Shown: positions 45,345-55,425, counted from the stretch's first letter. The stretch: DNA of 64,000 nucleotides from Psychrobacter sp. UBA3483 (GCF_002377905.1 NZ_DFQS01000038.1:6580-70579), one strand, 5' to 3'. Made by a program: numbers and translations. The notes: generated by a model from the letters alone, not told the origin.

Positions 45345-46619
45345 ATGGCAGAAGATAACACCCCGCATTGTTCGTTTTGCGGCAAAGAAAAAAGTGAAGT
45401 AAAGCAGCTGATTGCCGCTGACGACGCCAATATCTGTAATGAATGTATCGAGCTATGTACAGACCTGATTGCTGATAGCGACGAAGATGGCGACGACGAC
45501 AGCGACATTGACACCTCTTGGGTCAATAAAAAGCTGCCAACGCCAAAAGAGCTGCGTGCCAAACTTGATGAATATGTCATCGGCCAAGATGCGGCGAAAA
45601 AAGCCTTGGCGGTCGCGGTTTATAACCATTATAAACGCCTAAAAGTCAGCCAAACGTTGGCCCATGACAGCAAAAAAGCCAAAATCGGTGCTGATGATGC
45701 CATGGTCGAGTTGGCAAAAAGTAATATCTTACTAATTGGTCCAACGGGTTCTGGTAAGACTTTACTGGCGCAAACACTCGCACGCTTGCTTGATGTGCCG
45801 TTTGCGATGGCTGATGCGACGACCTTAACCGAAGCGGGTTATGTCGGTGAAGACGTTGAAAACATCGTGCAAAAGCTCCTGCAAGCATCAGATTACGATG
45901 TCAGTAAAGCGGAGCAAGGTATCATCTATATCGATGAGATTGATAAAATCAGTAAAAAAGGCGACAACCCTTCTATCACGCGTGACGTATCGGGCGAAGG
46001 CGTACAGCAAGCCTTGCTGAAACTTATCGAAGGCACGGTTGCCGCTATTCCACCACATGGTGGTCGCAAGCACCCACAGCAAGAGCTGATCCAAGTCGAT
46101 ACCAGCAATATCTTGATTATCGTTGGTGGTGCGTTTGCCGGTCTTGATAAAGTCATTCAGCAGCGTACGGAAAAAGGCGGTATTGGGTTTAATGCTGATG
46201 TCAGCTCAAAAGACGACAGCCGCCGCAGCTCAGATTTACTGCAGCAAGTTGAGCCAGAAGACTTGATTAAGTTTGGGCTTATCCCAGAGCTAATCGGTCG
46301 TCTACCTGTACTTGCAGCGCTACAAGAGCTTGATGAAGAAGCACTGGTACAGATTTTGACAGAGCCGAAAAATGCCTTGGTAAAACAGTATAAGTATTTG
46401 TTTGAAATGGAAGGCGCTGAAATTGAGTTTACCAAAGAAGCGCTTGATGCGATTGCCAAAAAAGCCATGGAGCGTAAAACCGGTGCACGTGGTCTGCGCT
46501 CTATCGTCGAAAACGCTCTGCTTGAAACCATGTACGAGCTGCCATCGATGAAAAATGCCAAAACGGTATTGGTTGACGAGCAAGTGATTAACGAAGGCAA
46601 AACCCCTAAAATTGCATAA
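45345..46619 (+). CDS. clpX: ATP-dependent Clp protease ATP-binding subunit ClpX
   Basis: AAA+ unfoldase that feeds ClpP. The N-terminal zinc domain (CSFCGK and CNECIELC) recruits substrates; Walker A is GPTGSGKTLLAQTLA, Walker B is IIYIDEIDKI, and sensor and pore loops follow (EAGYVGEDVE). It has 424 residues, with a short acidic insertion DSDEDGDDDSDID after the zinc domain. TTTAGGAG precedes the ATG. A terminator follows. Confidence 0.98.
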   Translation: MAEDNTPHCSFCGKEKSEVKQLIAADDANICNECIELCTDLIADSDEDGDDDSDIDTSWVNKKLPTPKELRAKLDEYVIGQDAAKKALAVAVYNHYKRLKVSQTLAHDSKKAKIGADDAMVELAKSNILLIGPTGSGKTLLAQTLARLLDVPFAMADATTLTEAGYVGEDVENIVQKLLQASDYDVSKAEQGIIYIDEIDKISKKGDNPSITRDVSGEGVQQALLKLIEGTVAAIPPHGGRKHPQQELIQVDTSNILIIVGGAFAGLDKVIQQRTEKGGIGFNADVSSKDDSRRSSDLLQQVEPEDLIKFGLIPELIGRLPVLAALQELDEEALVQILTEPKNALVKQYKYLFEMEGAEIEFTKEALDAIAKKAMERKTGARGLRSIVENALLETMYELPSMKNAKTVLVDEQVINEGKTPKIA

Positions 46620-46668
46620 GTGATGATTGGGTAAAAGCACTTCATTGTACTCAATGGTCTATTTATTT

Positions 46669-46702
46669 AAAAAGCGTCTGATAGCTATTCAGGCGCTTTT
46701 TT
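46669..46702 (+). terminator. Terminator after clpX
   Basis: AAAAAGCGTCTGA (46669-46681) and TCAGGCGCTTTTTT (46689-46702) pair with one wobble and end in a T run. Confidence 0.87.
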
Positions 46703-46863
46703 ATGTCTGGGCGTTATTATTATAATTGGGTTAAAAATGACAGCTGCGTTTATCAATCGATAGCAGCCACAGGCAGAAATCATGCTAAGGTAAAGCGACT
46801 TTTATACGTTATCCTTATCGACGACCACACTTTTCAAATCAATGATACAAAGGACTGTTTATC

Positions 46864-47901
46864 ATGCTTAATCACGTTTCTAGCAATGTCTCTGCAGTAG
46901 CAAACTCTCTACGCCAACATCTGCCTTTTTCCTCGCAGCAAGACCACGATATTACCCCTTATTATGCCAATCATGTTGCCGCTATCACTGGTGCAGGTTC
47001 TGGCATGGGACGCGAGCTTGCCCTGCATTTAGCAAAAATGGGCTGCCATTTGGCGCTATCGGATATCAATCCTGAACCACTGGCTCAGACTAAAGCGCTG
47101 CTCGTTGGCTATGCTGTCAAAGTCACCACCACCGTACTCGACGTCTCAGACAATAAAGCCGTCGAAGCGTGGGCGGATAGCGTGATGGCGGAACATGGTA
47201 AAGTGAATTTTATCTTTAATAACGCAGGCGTAGCGCTCTACTCAACGGTAGAAGGCAGCAGCATTAGCGAGCTTGAATGGGTGATGGATATTAATTTTTG
47301 GGGTGTGGTTTATGGCACCAAGGCATTTTTACCTTTGATTAAAAACAGTGTCAAAGAAAGTGAAATTGATACTGGTAAAAAAGACAGCAAAGCACGCCAG
47401 TTTAACGAGCATGGTCATATTATTAATATCTCAAGCTTGTTTGGTTTGACCGCGCAGCCGTCACAATCTGCCTATAATGCTAGCAAATTTGCCGTACGCG
47501 GCTTTACTGAAAGTCTGCGTCAAGAGCTCGACATTCAGCGCTGCGGCGTTTCGGCAACTTGTGTGCATCCCGGCGGTATCAAGACCAATATTGCCAATAG
47601 CGCCCGCGGTAACGACAGTATCAGCGACCTCGGTATGCGTAGCGGTAGCAAAGCCATTAGTAGCTTTAATAAGTTCTTAAAATTCGATGCCAGCGCCGCC
47701 GCTTGGATTATCTTACAAGCCGCCGCCACCGACCAGCCACGCTGCTTGATTGGCAACGATGCAAAAATGATGGATGCCGTTCAGCGCGTATTCCCGTCTC
47801 GTTATGGTCAGGTACTCAATGATATCAACAAATTATCACGTAAATTAAAAGGCAAAAAGCACGCGAAAAATGCCCACCGTAAAGCGGTAACTACTCATTA
47901 A
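46864..47901 (+). CDS. Short-chain dehydrogenase/reductase
   Basis: A 345-residue SDR. The Rossmann motif is TGAGSGMGRELALHL, NNAGVALYS is the structural NNAG, and the active-site Ser and YxxxK are in ISSLFG..SAYNASKFAVRGF. The C-terminal 70 residues are basic (RKLKGKKHAKNAHRK) and beyond the usual SDR core. NAD(P)-dependent oxidation or reduction of an unknown substrate. AAAGGA precedes the start. Confidence 0.87.
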   Translation: MLNHVSSNVSAVANSLRQHLPFSSQQDHDITPYYANHVAAITGAGSGMGRELALHLAKMGCHLALSDINPEPLAQTKALLVGYAVKVTTTVLDVSDNKAVEAWADSVMAEHGKVNFIFNNAGVALYSTVEGSSISELEWVMDINFWGVVYGTKAFLPLIKNSVKESEIDTGKKDSKARQFNEHGHIINISSLFGLTAQPSQSAYNASKFAVRGFTESLRQELDIQRCGVSATCVHPGGIKTNIANSARGNDSISDLGMRSGSKAISSFNKFLKFDASAAAWIILQAAATDQPRCLIGNDAKMMDAVQRVFPSRYGQVLNDINKLSRKLKGKKHAKNAHRKAVTTH

Positions 47902-47937
47902 TATAGTGGTAAAGAAACAATGATAAGTTAAACCATA

Positions 47938-47968
47938 AAAAGCCCAGTGATTGAATAGTTGGGCTTTT
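47938..47968. terminator. Terminator between SDR and PTS-like genes
   Basis: AAAAGCCCA and TGGGCTTTT are separated by a 13-base loop, with A and T tracts flanking. It lies between convergent genes. Confidence 0.78.
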
Positions 47969-48030
47969 GCATTTTCGCTAGTTAGAATAAGTGATTAGGA
48001 TAATTTGCGTCCTTTATCTTTATCTTTAAT

Positions 48031-49128
48031 TTAAGGCAGTTTCATATCGCCATCGACCAACCAACCAAGACGGCGCATCACGTATGCTACGATACCAGCA
48101 ATGAGCGCTGGTAATACAAACATCAATAAGACAATCGCTGTCCATAACTGAGTACTGCTCATGATTTCTTGTGATGCTTCAATGACGCCAAACACTCCAA
48201 CCAGTCCTGCCGTTCCCATACCCGCACCAGTTGCTGTGCAAGCTAGCCCAAAGCCAACGGTTGCGATAGGACCAACGATGGCGCTAGCAATCACAGCAGG
48301 CAATAGTACTAGCGGTTTTTTAAGGACATTAGGTATTTGTAGCATACTGGTGCCAAGCCCTTGAGAGATGACACCACTGACGCCGTTGTCTTTAAAACTG
48401 GCCACCGCAAAACCAATCATATGCGCCGCACAGCCAACGACAGCCGCCCCGCCCGCTAAGCCGCCAAGCCCAATAGCGATACAGATAGCAGCGCTTGAGG
48501 TCGGTAGTGTTAATAGAATTCCAACGACGACTGCTATCACGATACCCATTAATAATGGCTGCAATTCAGTTGCGGCTTGAATGCCTTGACCAATCGCATT
48601 GACCGCAGCAACGACCGGAGGATTAAGCAGCGCACAGACGATTAGGGCCACCGTACATACTACTAACGGTATCAGCAAAATATCGAGTTTGGTTTTGCCC
48701 GCGACCCAAGTACCAGCACGATAAGCAAAGACTGAGGTCAAATAAGCACCAATCGGATTACCGGGCACGGCAGCAAAGGTTGCTGGACCGGCCTCTTGCA
48801 CGATAAATAAGTTACCTGCCATCAAAGCTTCAGAGTGTGCACCAAGCATCCCTGCAACCAAGCAGCTTAGCATCACCAAAGTTGGCGCTTTAAGATAATG
48901 AGCGATACCAACGCCGATACCTGCCCCCATTAATACTGACGCCAGCTTGCCGACCGCTATCAGGGCGGGCAAGCTTAACCAACCACCAATTTGCGAGATG
49001 ATAAGGCCAGCGATAAGGGTCACAAACAACCCTAACGCCATGCCGGTAAAAGCATCGATAAAATACTTTTGGAAAAAAGCTTTCATCATACCAACGGACG
49101 CAGTTTCTGAAGAATTCACAGTCATCAT
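48031..49128 (-). CDS. PTS EIIC-like integral membrane protein (PTS_EIIC_2 family)
   Basis: About 365 residues with eight to ten hydrophobic segments. GAGIGVGIAHYLKAPTLVM, GNPIGAYLTSVFAYRAG..GKTKLDILLIPLV, GCAAHMIGFAVASFKDNG and SQGLGTSMLQIPNVLKKP fit the PTS_EIIC_2 (PF13303) membrane family. No EIIA or EIIB domain or gene is nearby, so phosphotransfer-coupled uptake is doubtful; the family's role is poorly defined. I chose one of two adjacent ATGs at 49125-49128; the frame is open 14 codons earlier. Confidence 0.8.
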   Translation of the reverse strand: MMTVNSSETASVGMMKAFFQKYFIDAFTGMALGLFVTLIAGLIISQIGGWLSLPALIAVGKLASVLMGAGIGVGIAHYLKAPTLVMLSCLVAGMLGAHSEALMAGNLFIVQEAGPATFAAVPGNPIGAYLTSVFAYRAGTWVAGKTKLDILLIPLVVCTVALIVCALLNPPVVAAVNAIGQGIQAATELQPLLMGIVIAVVVGILLTLPTSSAAICIAIGLGGLAGGAAVVGCAAHMIGFAVASFKDNGVSGVISQGLGTSMLQIPNVLKKPLVLLPAVIASAIVGPIATVGFGLACTATGAGMGTAGLVGVFGVIEASQEIMSSTQLWTAIVLLMFVLPALIAGIVAYVMRRLGWLVDGDMKLP

Positions 49129-49186
49129 GATGCTCTTATATTGAGTTTGCCGAAAGGAGCTAAAAAACATATCAAAAAAAAGGGAT

Positions 49187-49214
49187 AAAAAAAGCGTCCT
49201 CTGACGCTTTTTTT
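49187..49214 (-). terminator. Terminator of the SPOR gene
   Basis: AAAAAAAGCGTC (49187-49198) and GACGCTTTTTTT (49203-49214) form a perfect 12-bp stem with a 4-base loop. It lies just after the SPOR-protein stop. Confidence 0.93.
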
Positions 49215-49229
49215 ATCAATACTCTAGGT

Positions 49230-50063
49230 TTAACGGCGCTGCTCTACGATAATAGAATCAATACCATTATTTTGCAGGCGCTGCTGGGCAGTTGCAACCG
49301 CTTGACGATTATTCATCGGGCGTGAAATCACCTGATAAATAGGCAGGCCATTACCGGTAGTGTTTTTCACCACTCTAGCATCGACACCAGCCATCAATAC
49401 TTGCGCACGGCGACGGTCTGCTTCGTCGGCATCACCAAAGCTGTTGATTTGCAAAATATAAGTCGCCGCAGGCTTCGCTGGCTGAATGCTAGCATTACTG
49501 GCGTTCGCCGTATTAGCTCTGTTTGCAGCCGCACCTGTATTGCTAGCAGCTGGCGGCGTGCCATCATAAGTCGCATCTTCTTCAACGATGACAATATCGT
49601 CGTCATTACTACTGTTTGCTGCATTATTCGCGTTGTTGCTACGACTAGGCTCAATCGTGGTGCTCTCAGAGATACCAAAGTTACCCGCATCATTATTACT
49701 TGGCGTGGTGGTTTCTGGCTGATTGACGACTACATCTGGCTCAAAGTCAGTGATTTGACCGGATTGGCTATTGTTGCCTTCGCCGAAGTCTTCATCGGGA
49801 ATGGTTGCCATCTCTTGATTGGGCAAAATATCGTAGAACTCATAATCACCATTATCGGTATCAGTATCGACTCGCTGCTGAACCTGTCTATCGGCATCGG
49901 TGCCCTCACCGCTGCCCGCAGGACTAAAATTAAACAATGGTGAGAGGTATAAAAACACCCCAATCATGAGCGTTAATACCGCCCCAACAAACATCCATAA
50001 TAAGCCTGACACACTACTGGTTTTGCGTTTTTCAGTGGCACCTTTTGGTTTTTTGGCTAACAT
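49230..50063 (-). CDS. SPOR-domain cell-division protein, FtsN-like
   Basis: A 277-residue bitopic membrane protein. A basic N terminus precedes one transmembrane helix (about 20-46, LLWMFVGAVLTLMIGVFLYL), then a long Asn/Ser/Thr/acidic-rich periplasmic linker (50-195), and a C-terminal SPOR domain (about 200-277, YILQINSFGDADEADRRRAQ ... IYQVISRPM) that binds denuded glycan strands at the septum. Its position directly after argS matches ftsN in other gammaproteobacteria. GGGAG precedes the start. Confidence 0.87.
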   Translation of the reverse strand: MLAKKPKGATEKRKTSSVSGLLWMFVGAVLTLMIGVFLYLSPLFNFSPAGSGEGTDADRQVQQRVDTDTDNGDYEFYDILPNQEMATIPDEDFGEGNNSQSGQITDFEPDVVVNQPETTTPSNNDAGNFGISESTTIEPSRSNNANNAANSSNDDDIVIVEEDATYDGTPPAASNTGAAANRANTANASNASIQPAKPAATYILQINSFGDADEADRRRAQVLMAGVDARVVKNTTGNGLPIYQVISRPMNNRQAVATAQQRLQNNGIDSIIVEQRR

Positions 50064-50202
50064 GGATCTCGTTCTCCCTACTGAATATATCTGTCGTTGT
50101 CGAGTTGTCGTTATCGAATTGTCTTTATCGAATCGGCACTGTCGATTAGATTAGAATTGAAGAATTATCATCAAATAATCGTTACAGCCGTCTTCCTTTA
50201 TA

Positions 50203-52032
50203 CTACATGCTAGACGGTGCAGACAAGCCCAATAAACTCAGTCCATTAGCCAATACTTGACGCACGGCTTTAGATAAGCGTAAACGCGCTTGCATCAAAT
50301 CCATCTCATCTTGGCTTGGCGTCTCACCTGAGGTTAAGCTAACTGGCAAGATGCGATTGCCATCATACCAACCATGAAATAACGCCGCCAACTCTTTTAG
50401 ATAGTTGGTTAAGATATGCGGCTCATAGCCTGTCGCTGAGCGTAGTAAGGTTGCCGGATAAGCGGCAAGTAATTTAATCAATTCTTCTTCGCTTGGGGCG
50501 ACTAGTAACGCTTGCTTTTCAGCGCCAGTAATATCGTCTACTTGCAGACCACTGGTTTCTAGTTTTTCTAACACACGGCAAACCCGTGCATGCGCATACT
50601 GGATATAGTAAACCAAATTGTCTTTACTTTGCGATTTGGCCAGCTCTAAGTCAAAATCAACATGAACCTCAGGCTTACGAGCGACATAGTAAAAGCGTGC
50701 AGCATCGTTACCGACTTCATGACGCAGCTCACGTAAGGTAACAAATTTACCCGAGCGCGATGACATTTGTACTTTTTCACTACCGCGCCATAAGGCAACA
50801 AACTGTACCAATACTACATCAAGGCGGTCGGCATCGATACCAAGCGCCGTCAATGCCGCTTTTACTCGCGGCACATAACCATGATGGTCAGCGCCCCAAA
50901 CGTTAATGACCTTATCAAAACCGCGATCGAACTTATTTTTATGATAAGCGATATCAGAGGCAAAATAGGTGCTTTGACCATTGGCACGGCGTACCACCCG
51001 GTCTTTTTCATCGCCAAAATCCGTCGATTTAAACCAAATGTTGCCGTCTTTTTCGTATAAATAACCTTTTTCATCTAATAGCTGCAAGACAGGCTCAATC
51101 TCGCTATCGATGGATCTTTCGCTAAACCAGCACTCATAACGGACACCAAAGTCGTTTAAATCGTCTTTGATATCAGCCAAAATACTGCTCAATGCCGCAT
51201 TTAAAAACAGCTCATAACCGTCACCAAGTAAGGCTTTGCTATTGGCAATCAGTCCGTCGATATGGGCTTCTTTATCGCCCGATAGCAGCACTTTTTCGCC
51301 ACCAGCGTTTATCTCAAACTGCGCATCTGCTGCTACGTCCTTTGCAATATCGGCAAAACTGTGCACGTAGCTATCGCCATGCTGGGTTTTAAGCGTTTGC
51401 GCGATATCACTGACATAATCGCCTTGATAGCCATTGACTGGGAAAGTGACTGCCTCGCCGTTGGCCTCTAGATAACGCAAATAAGTACTGGTCGCTAAAA
51501 TATCCATTTGGCGACCGGCATCATTGACATAATACTCACGCGTGACGTCATAACCAATGGCTTCAAGCAAATTTGCCACGCTCATGCCAAAGGCAGCGCC
51601 GCGTCCATGACCGACGTGCAAACTAGACGTTGGGTTGGCCGAAACAAATTCAACTTGGATTTTTTGACCTTTAAACTGCTTGCTTAAACCAAAGCGTTCT
51701 TGCAATTTAAAGATATCGTTTAACACCGCAAATTTGGCTTCGGTATTTAAAAATACATTGATAAAGCCAGGACCTGCGATTTCTACTTGACGAATATTTT
51801 GATTTTCAGGCAAGGCGTTGACGATTTTTTCAGCAAGCTGGCGCGGATTGGCTTTCGCAGCTTTGGCAGCCGTTAGGGCGATATTGCTCGCAAAGTCACC
51901 ATGACTGGTGTCTTTAGTACGCGTAATTTGGCTGTTGTTTTGCCAATCAGCCGGTAGTTCGCCGTTCGTTTTTAGGACTTGAATGGCACTGTCAAACAGT
52001 GAGGCGAGCGTATCGATTTGGGCTTGTGACAT
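50203..52032 (-). CDS. argS: Arginyl-tRNA synthetase
   Basis: Class I aminoacyl-tRNA synthetase, 609 residues. The N-terminal Add1 domain precedes the HIGH-equivalent HVGHGRGAAFG near residue 135; YFASDIAYHKNKFDRG and WGADHHGYVPR are typical. The KMSKS-like loop is VQMSSRSGKFV. The DALR anticodon-binding domain ends the protein. It is upstream of the FtsN-like gene on the same strand. Confidence 0.97.
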   Translation of the reverse strand: MSQAQIDTLASLFDSAIQVLKTNGELPADWQNNSQITRTKDTSHGDFASNIALTAAKAAKANPRQLAEKIVNALPENQNIRQVEIAGPGFINVFLNTEAKFAVLNDIFKLQERFGLSKQFKGQKIQVEFVSANPTSSLHVGHGRGAAFGMSVANLLEAIGYDVTREYYVNDAGRQMDILATSTYLRYLEANGEAVTFPVNGYQGDYVSDIAQTLKTQHGDSYVHSFADIAKDVAADAQFEINAGGEKVLLSGDKEAHIDGLIANSKALLGDGYELFLNAALSSILADIKDDLNDFGVRYECWFSERSIDSEIEPVLQLLDEKGYLYEKDGNIWFKSTDFGDEKDRVVRRANGQSTYFASDIAYHKNKFDRGFDKVINVWGADHHGYVPRVKAALTALGIDADRLDVVLVQFVALWRGSEKVQMSSRSGKFVTLRELRHEVGNDAARFYYVARKPEVHVDFDLELAKSQSKDNLVYYIQYAHARVCRVLEKLETSGLQVDDITGAEKQALLVAPSEEELIKLLAAYPATLLRSATGYEPHILTNYLKELAALFHGWYDGNRILPVSLTSGETPSQDEMDLMQARLRLSKAVRQVLANGLSLLGLSAPSSM

Positions 52033-52170
52033 AGGACTATAAACTCAGATAAATGAACAAAAAATTGGGGTAATATAAGATAAGGCAGAAAAAATAAGTA
52101 ACCTATAAATATAACAACCTTTGGCGGCTATTGCACTATTTGAACCAAAAATAGCATTAAAATCACCGCT

Positions 52171-52176
52171 ATTATA
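52171..52176 (-). promoter_or_regulatory. -10 element of the argS promoter
   Basis: Perfect TATAAT on the minus strand, with TTGTCA 15 bases upstream (52192-52197), a rather short spacer. It predicts an argS leader of about 130 bases. Confidence 0.45.
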
Positions 52177-52300
52177 CTAGATATGCGCAAGTGACAAGGT
52201 AACGGCTATTATAGGCTGCAAATATAGGGCTATTTAAGTGGATTGTAGCGTTACTGTTGTTTGACGTTGGTGAAACATTTATAGCAACCTTATTCCGCGT

Positions 52301-52306
52301 TATAAT
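52301..52306 (+). promoter_or_regulatory. -10 element upstream of the DUF2788 gene
   Basis: Perfect TATAAT 112 bases before the ATG. The -35 region (TTTATA) is weak. Confidence 0.35.
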
Positions 52307-52418
52307 GGCAACATTAATCTATTGCTGCTTCTATACATGATGATGCCATTTATAACAATATATAAAAACAGACCATAGAAAACGCAGCATTTCACACTTT
52401 CATTGACAGGACAAAACC

Positions 52419-52637
52419 ATGTTTGCCATTGCTTCTAGTACCGTCACCAGTTGGGGCATGTATATTTTATTGCCCATTTTTATTGCTTTCTTATTCTTTA
52501 TTATTTGGGATTTATCAAAACAGTCTAACGCTGGTCGCGCTGGTACTTTTTGGATGTTTCTCGCCCTTGGTGCCGGTTTTATTGGTTTTATCCTCAAAGT
52601 TCTCATAGAGATGGCATTTGAACGTTGGTTTATTTAA
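52419..52637 (+). CDS. Small inner-membrane protein, DUF2788-like
   Basis: A 72-residue protein with two hydrophobic helices (about 15-31 and 43-64) joined by a polar loop WDLSKQSNAGRAGTFW. The pattern fits the DUF2788 family of small membrane proteins, whose function is unknown. GACAGGA precedes the ATG. It is convergent with cmoB with only 34 bases between. Confidence 0.78.
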   Translation: MFAIASSTVTSWGMYILLPIFIAFLFFIIWDLSKQSNAGRAGTFWMFLALGAGFIGFILKVLIEMAFERWFI

Positions 52638-52671
52638 CCAAACTCTCTTTGCCAGCGACAAACCGCCAGCG

Positions 52672-53703
52672 CTATTTTTTTGCAATTAAGGTTGCCCGTT
52701 TTGGCGCAGGATACCCTTCGATGGTTTTACTGGCATCATTAGGGTCCAAAAAATCCGTCAAGGAATGATACGTCATCCATTCGGTTTTGCGCTGCTCCTC
52801 AGTCGACGTAACCGCCACATCGACGCAGCGTACCTCGCCAAACCCTGCTTTCTCTAGCCAACCAGTGAGCGCCTCAACGGATGGCAGAAAATAGACATTA
52901 TTCATCTGTGCATAACGATCGTGCGGTACAAGGACGGTATTGGCATCGCCATCGATAACCAAGGTTTCGAGTACCAGCTCGCCACCTTTAACCAGTTGCC
53001 CTTTTAGCTGTTGTAAATGCTCAAACGGCGATTGGCGATGATAGAGCACGCCCATACTAAATACCGTATCAAATAGCTGACTGTGCTCCGGCAAGGCTTC
53101 AAGCGGTACGGGGATATAATGCGTTTTATAATGATCAGCGGCGCCGACAAAATGACGAATGGCCATAAACTGATGATAAAACAAGCACGATGGGTCAATA
53201 ATGATGACCGTCTCCGCGCCTGCCCCTGCCATTCGCCAACCGTGATAACCTGAGCCACCACCTACATCCAGTACGCGCCGACCTTTTAAATTACCTAAAT
53301 GCGGCGCGACCCTTTGCCATTTCCAATCGCTATGCCATTCGGTATCAATCTTAATACCTGACTCATCATCGCCAATCTTACCACCAATTTGAAACGGCCC
53401 TTTACGCCACGGCATTAACTGCTTTAGTAGCGCTAAGGTTTGTTTGCGCTCAGAGTCGCTGAGATTGGCGGCAATCGTTAATACATCACTATCCAAATCT
53501 ACTTTATCAGCCGCTACTGTTGGCAATCGTGCTACCGACGCTTGGTAAGCAGGCGCGTGCGCGTAATTGGCTTTATCTTTGATATCATTAAGCCACGTCG
53601 GCAAGTGCGTGAGCCACTCATAAGCGCTTGGCTGCTGCTGCGCCAATGACAGCAAGGTTAAATATAATTCGCGTTCGGCATGAATGATGGTGTCGTTAAG
53701 CAT
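52672..53703 (-). CDS. cmoB: tRNA U34 carboxymethyltransferase
   Basis: Transfers the carboxymethyl group from carboxy-SAM to 5-hydroxyuridine at tRNA position 34, giving cmo5U. It has 343 residues. PWRKGPFQIGG and DTEWHSDWKW are CmoB-specific; the SAM motif is VLDVGGGSGYHGWRMAGAGA; FDTVFSMGVLYHRQSPFEHL follows. It is 83 bases after cmoA on the same strand, the enzyme that makes its cofactor. Confidence 0.96.
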   Translation of the reverse strand: MLNDTIIHAERELYLTLLSLAQQQPSAYEWLTHLPTWLNDIKDKANYAHAPAYQASVARLPTVAADKVDLDSDVLTIAANLSDSERKQTLALLKQLMPWRKGPFQIGGKIGDDESGIKIDTEWHSDWKWQRVAPHLGNLKGRRVLDVGGGSGYHGWRMAGAGAETVIIIDPSCLFYHQFMAIRHFVGAADHYKTHYIPVPLEALPEHSQLFDTVFSMGVLYHRQSPFEHLQQLKGQLVKGGELVLETLVIDGDANTVLVPHDRYAQMNNVYFLPSVEALTGWLEKAGFGEVRCVDVAVTSTEEQRKTEWMTYHSLTDFLDPNDASKTIEGYPAPKRATLIAKK

Positions 53704-53786
53704 AAAAACAGATTGCCATGTTGGTAAAAAGATAGAGTGAAAATTTATATTAAAAGTCGAGCCATTATTACTATCGCGTTTAAATA

Positions 53787-54578
53787 TTATTTAAAGGCCA
53801 CAATAGAGACAAAGTTTAAAAACTGAAACCACGTCAAATGACGCCCAAAGCCTACTTGCGCTAGACGCGTATGATGCTCATCCAAGGTATCGGTAATCAA
53901 AACGTTTTCTAAGGCATTGCGTTTGCCGCTGATTTCCATCTCGGTATAACCATTGGCGCGTTTAAAATCGTAATAACGCTCAACCAACCACGCATCATAC
54001 TGCTCATCGAAAGCATGGGTTTTTTCGGTCAATACCAAAATACCGCCCTCACTTAATGCGGCATAAATTTTCTCAAGCACTGCTACCCTGTCGGCAACGG
54101 GCAAAAACTGTAGCGTCAGATTCAGAATGACCATATCGCATGGATCAAGCTCGACATCACGAATATCAGCGGTAATCACTTCAATAGTATGCGCCGGATA
54201 ATTTTCCGTTAATAAAGTGCTCGCCTCATTGGTCATCGCGGGTGAGATATCAATCGCCTTAATCTGTAAATCTTGCGGCTCAAACTCGCCTGCCAACGCC
54301 ATACTTGCTGCACCCAGTGAGCAGCCCAAATCATAGACACGACTGACACGCTGGCCGCTATTATCTTGCTGGCGGTATTTGCAGTGGCGACGAGCGAATA
54401 TCGGCAACATCGCCAGCACTTGACCATAACCGGGTACACTACGGCGAATCATGTCGGGAAAACAAGCGACGACCTGCTCGTCAAAAGAAAAACGCGCCGC
54501 TTTATCGAGTGGCGTGGTAAATAAGGTATCGTGCTTCACGGTATCATTAGTCAGGTTAGCAGGCTTAGTTTGGCTCAT
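53787..54578 (-). CDS. cmoA: Carboxy-S-adenosyl-L-methionine synthase
   Basis: Makes carboxy-SAM from SAM and prephenate for CmoB. It has 263 residues. The N-terminal FSFDEQVVACFPDMIRRSVPGY, the SAM site VYDLGCSLGAASMAL and the late block LNLTLQFLP are typical. A short hydrophilic insertion (KYRQQDNSGQRV) lies before the SAM motif. It forms an apparent cmoA-cmoB operon. No strong ribosome binding site is seen. Confidence 0.96.
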   Translation of the reverse strand: MSQTKPANLTNDTVKHDTLFTTPLDKAARFSFDEQVVACFPDMIRRSVPGYGQVLAMLPIFARRHCKYRQQDNSGQRVSRVYDLGCSLGAASMALAGEFEPQDLQIKAIDISPAMTNEASTLLTENYPAHTIEVITADIRDVELDPCDMVILNLTLQFLPVADRVAVLEKIYAALSEGGILVLTEKTHAFDEQYDAWLVERYYDFKRANGYTEMEISGKRNALENVLITDTLDEHHTRLAQVGFGRHLTWFQFLNFVSIVAFK

Positions 54579-54875
54579 GGGGTTGCTCGTTTTTTGATGG
54601 TGGCTCGTTTTTTGATAATGAAACTTTGATTTTTTAAAAATAAAATGTTAATTAAATGATGAATTGCTCAGTGCTTTAAAGATAGCAAAAGCCCATTATA
54701 ACATTACTGTTTGTTACTTATGGCGGACAACTGCCCTGCTAAGCTAAATAGGTAACGCTAATCCTTTATAAAGGCAATATTGAGACATAAAATTAGTATT
54801 GAAAGATGAGATATTGCAACCAAATAAAGCACTTAGCGTATTTCTATGACAACAGCAATAATAATAGGAACAATT

Positions 54876-55397
54876 ATGCAAACCATTATCTTAGGCGGTG
54901 GCTGTTTTTGGTGCACCGAATCCGTATTTTTATCCGTAAAAGGCGTGCAATCTGTAGTGTCAGGTTATATGGGCGGCGATGCCGTTTCTGCCAACTACGA
55001 AGCGGTCTGCGGCGGTGATACCGGACACGTTGAAGTGATCAAGGTTGAATTTGATGAGTCTATCGTACCATTAGAAGTGGTTCTTGATGTGTTTTTTGCC
55101 ACGCATGATCCCACCACTATGGATCGTCAAGGCAACGATGTCGGCAGCCAATATCGCAGCGTGGTTTTCTATACCGATGAGGCGCAAAAACCAACGGTCG
55201 ACCGTACGATTAACAAATTACGCGACATGGGCCTTAATGTGGTGACAGAAGTCCATCCCGCTATGGAATTTTACAAAGCTGAAGACGCCCATCAAGATTT
55301 CTATAATAGAAACCCGGGTCAAGCCTATTGTAACTTTGCTATTCCGCCAAAACTTGCCAAACTGCGCAAAGAATTTAGCCAATATATGGTGAATTAA
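54876..55397 (+). CDS. msrA: Peptide methionine-(S)-sulfoxide reductase
   Basis: Repairs methionine-S-sulfoxide. It has 173 residues. The nucleophilic Cys is in ILGGGCFWCTES; GYMGG, YEAVCGGDTGHVEVI, HDPTTMDRQGNDVGSQYRS and the C-terminal YCNF are family blocks. ATG 54876 is chosen because AGGAA precedes it and the GCFW motif then falls at the usual distance; the frame is open ten codons upstream. A terminator follows. Confidence 0.96.
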   Translation: MQTIILGGGCFWCTESVFLSVKGVQSVVSGYMGGDAVSANYEAVCGGDTGHVEVIKVEFDESIVPLEVVLDVFFATHDPTTMDRQGNDVGSQYRSVVFYTDEAQKPTVDRTINKLRDMGLNVVTEVHPAMEFYKAEDAHQDFYNRNPGQAYCNFAIPPKLAKLRKEFSQYMVN

Positions 55398-55425
55398 ACA
55401 AGTAACGTGAGTTTTATACGCTATC

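Larger units (their letters stand above)
52033..52418. other. Intergenic region between argS and the DUF2788 gene
   Basis: About 385 bases between divergent genes. TATAAT boxes face both ways (52171-52176 minus, 52301-52306 plus). No gene or large repeat is seen. Confidence 0.55.

Noticed and set aside
49401..49943. 180-codon frame opposite the SPOR gene
   Set aside because: Antisense to a gene with a clear transmembrane helix and SPOR domain; its Ile/Thr/Arg-rich product looks like a mirror frame.
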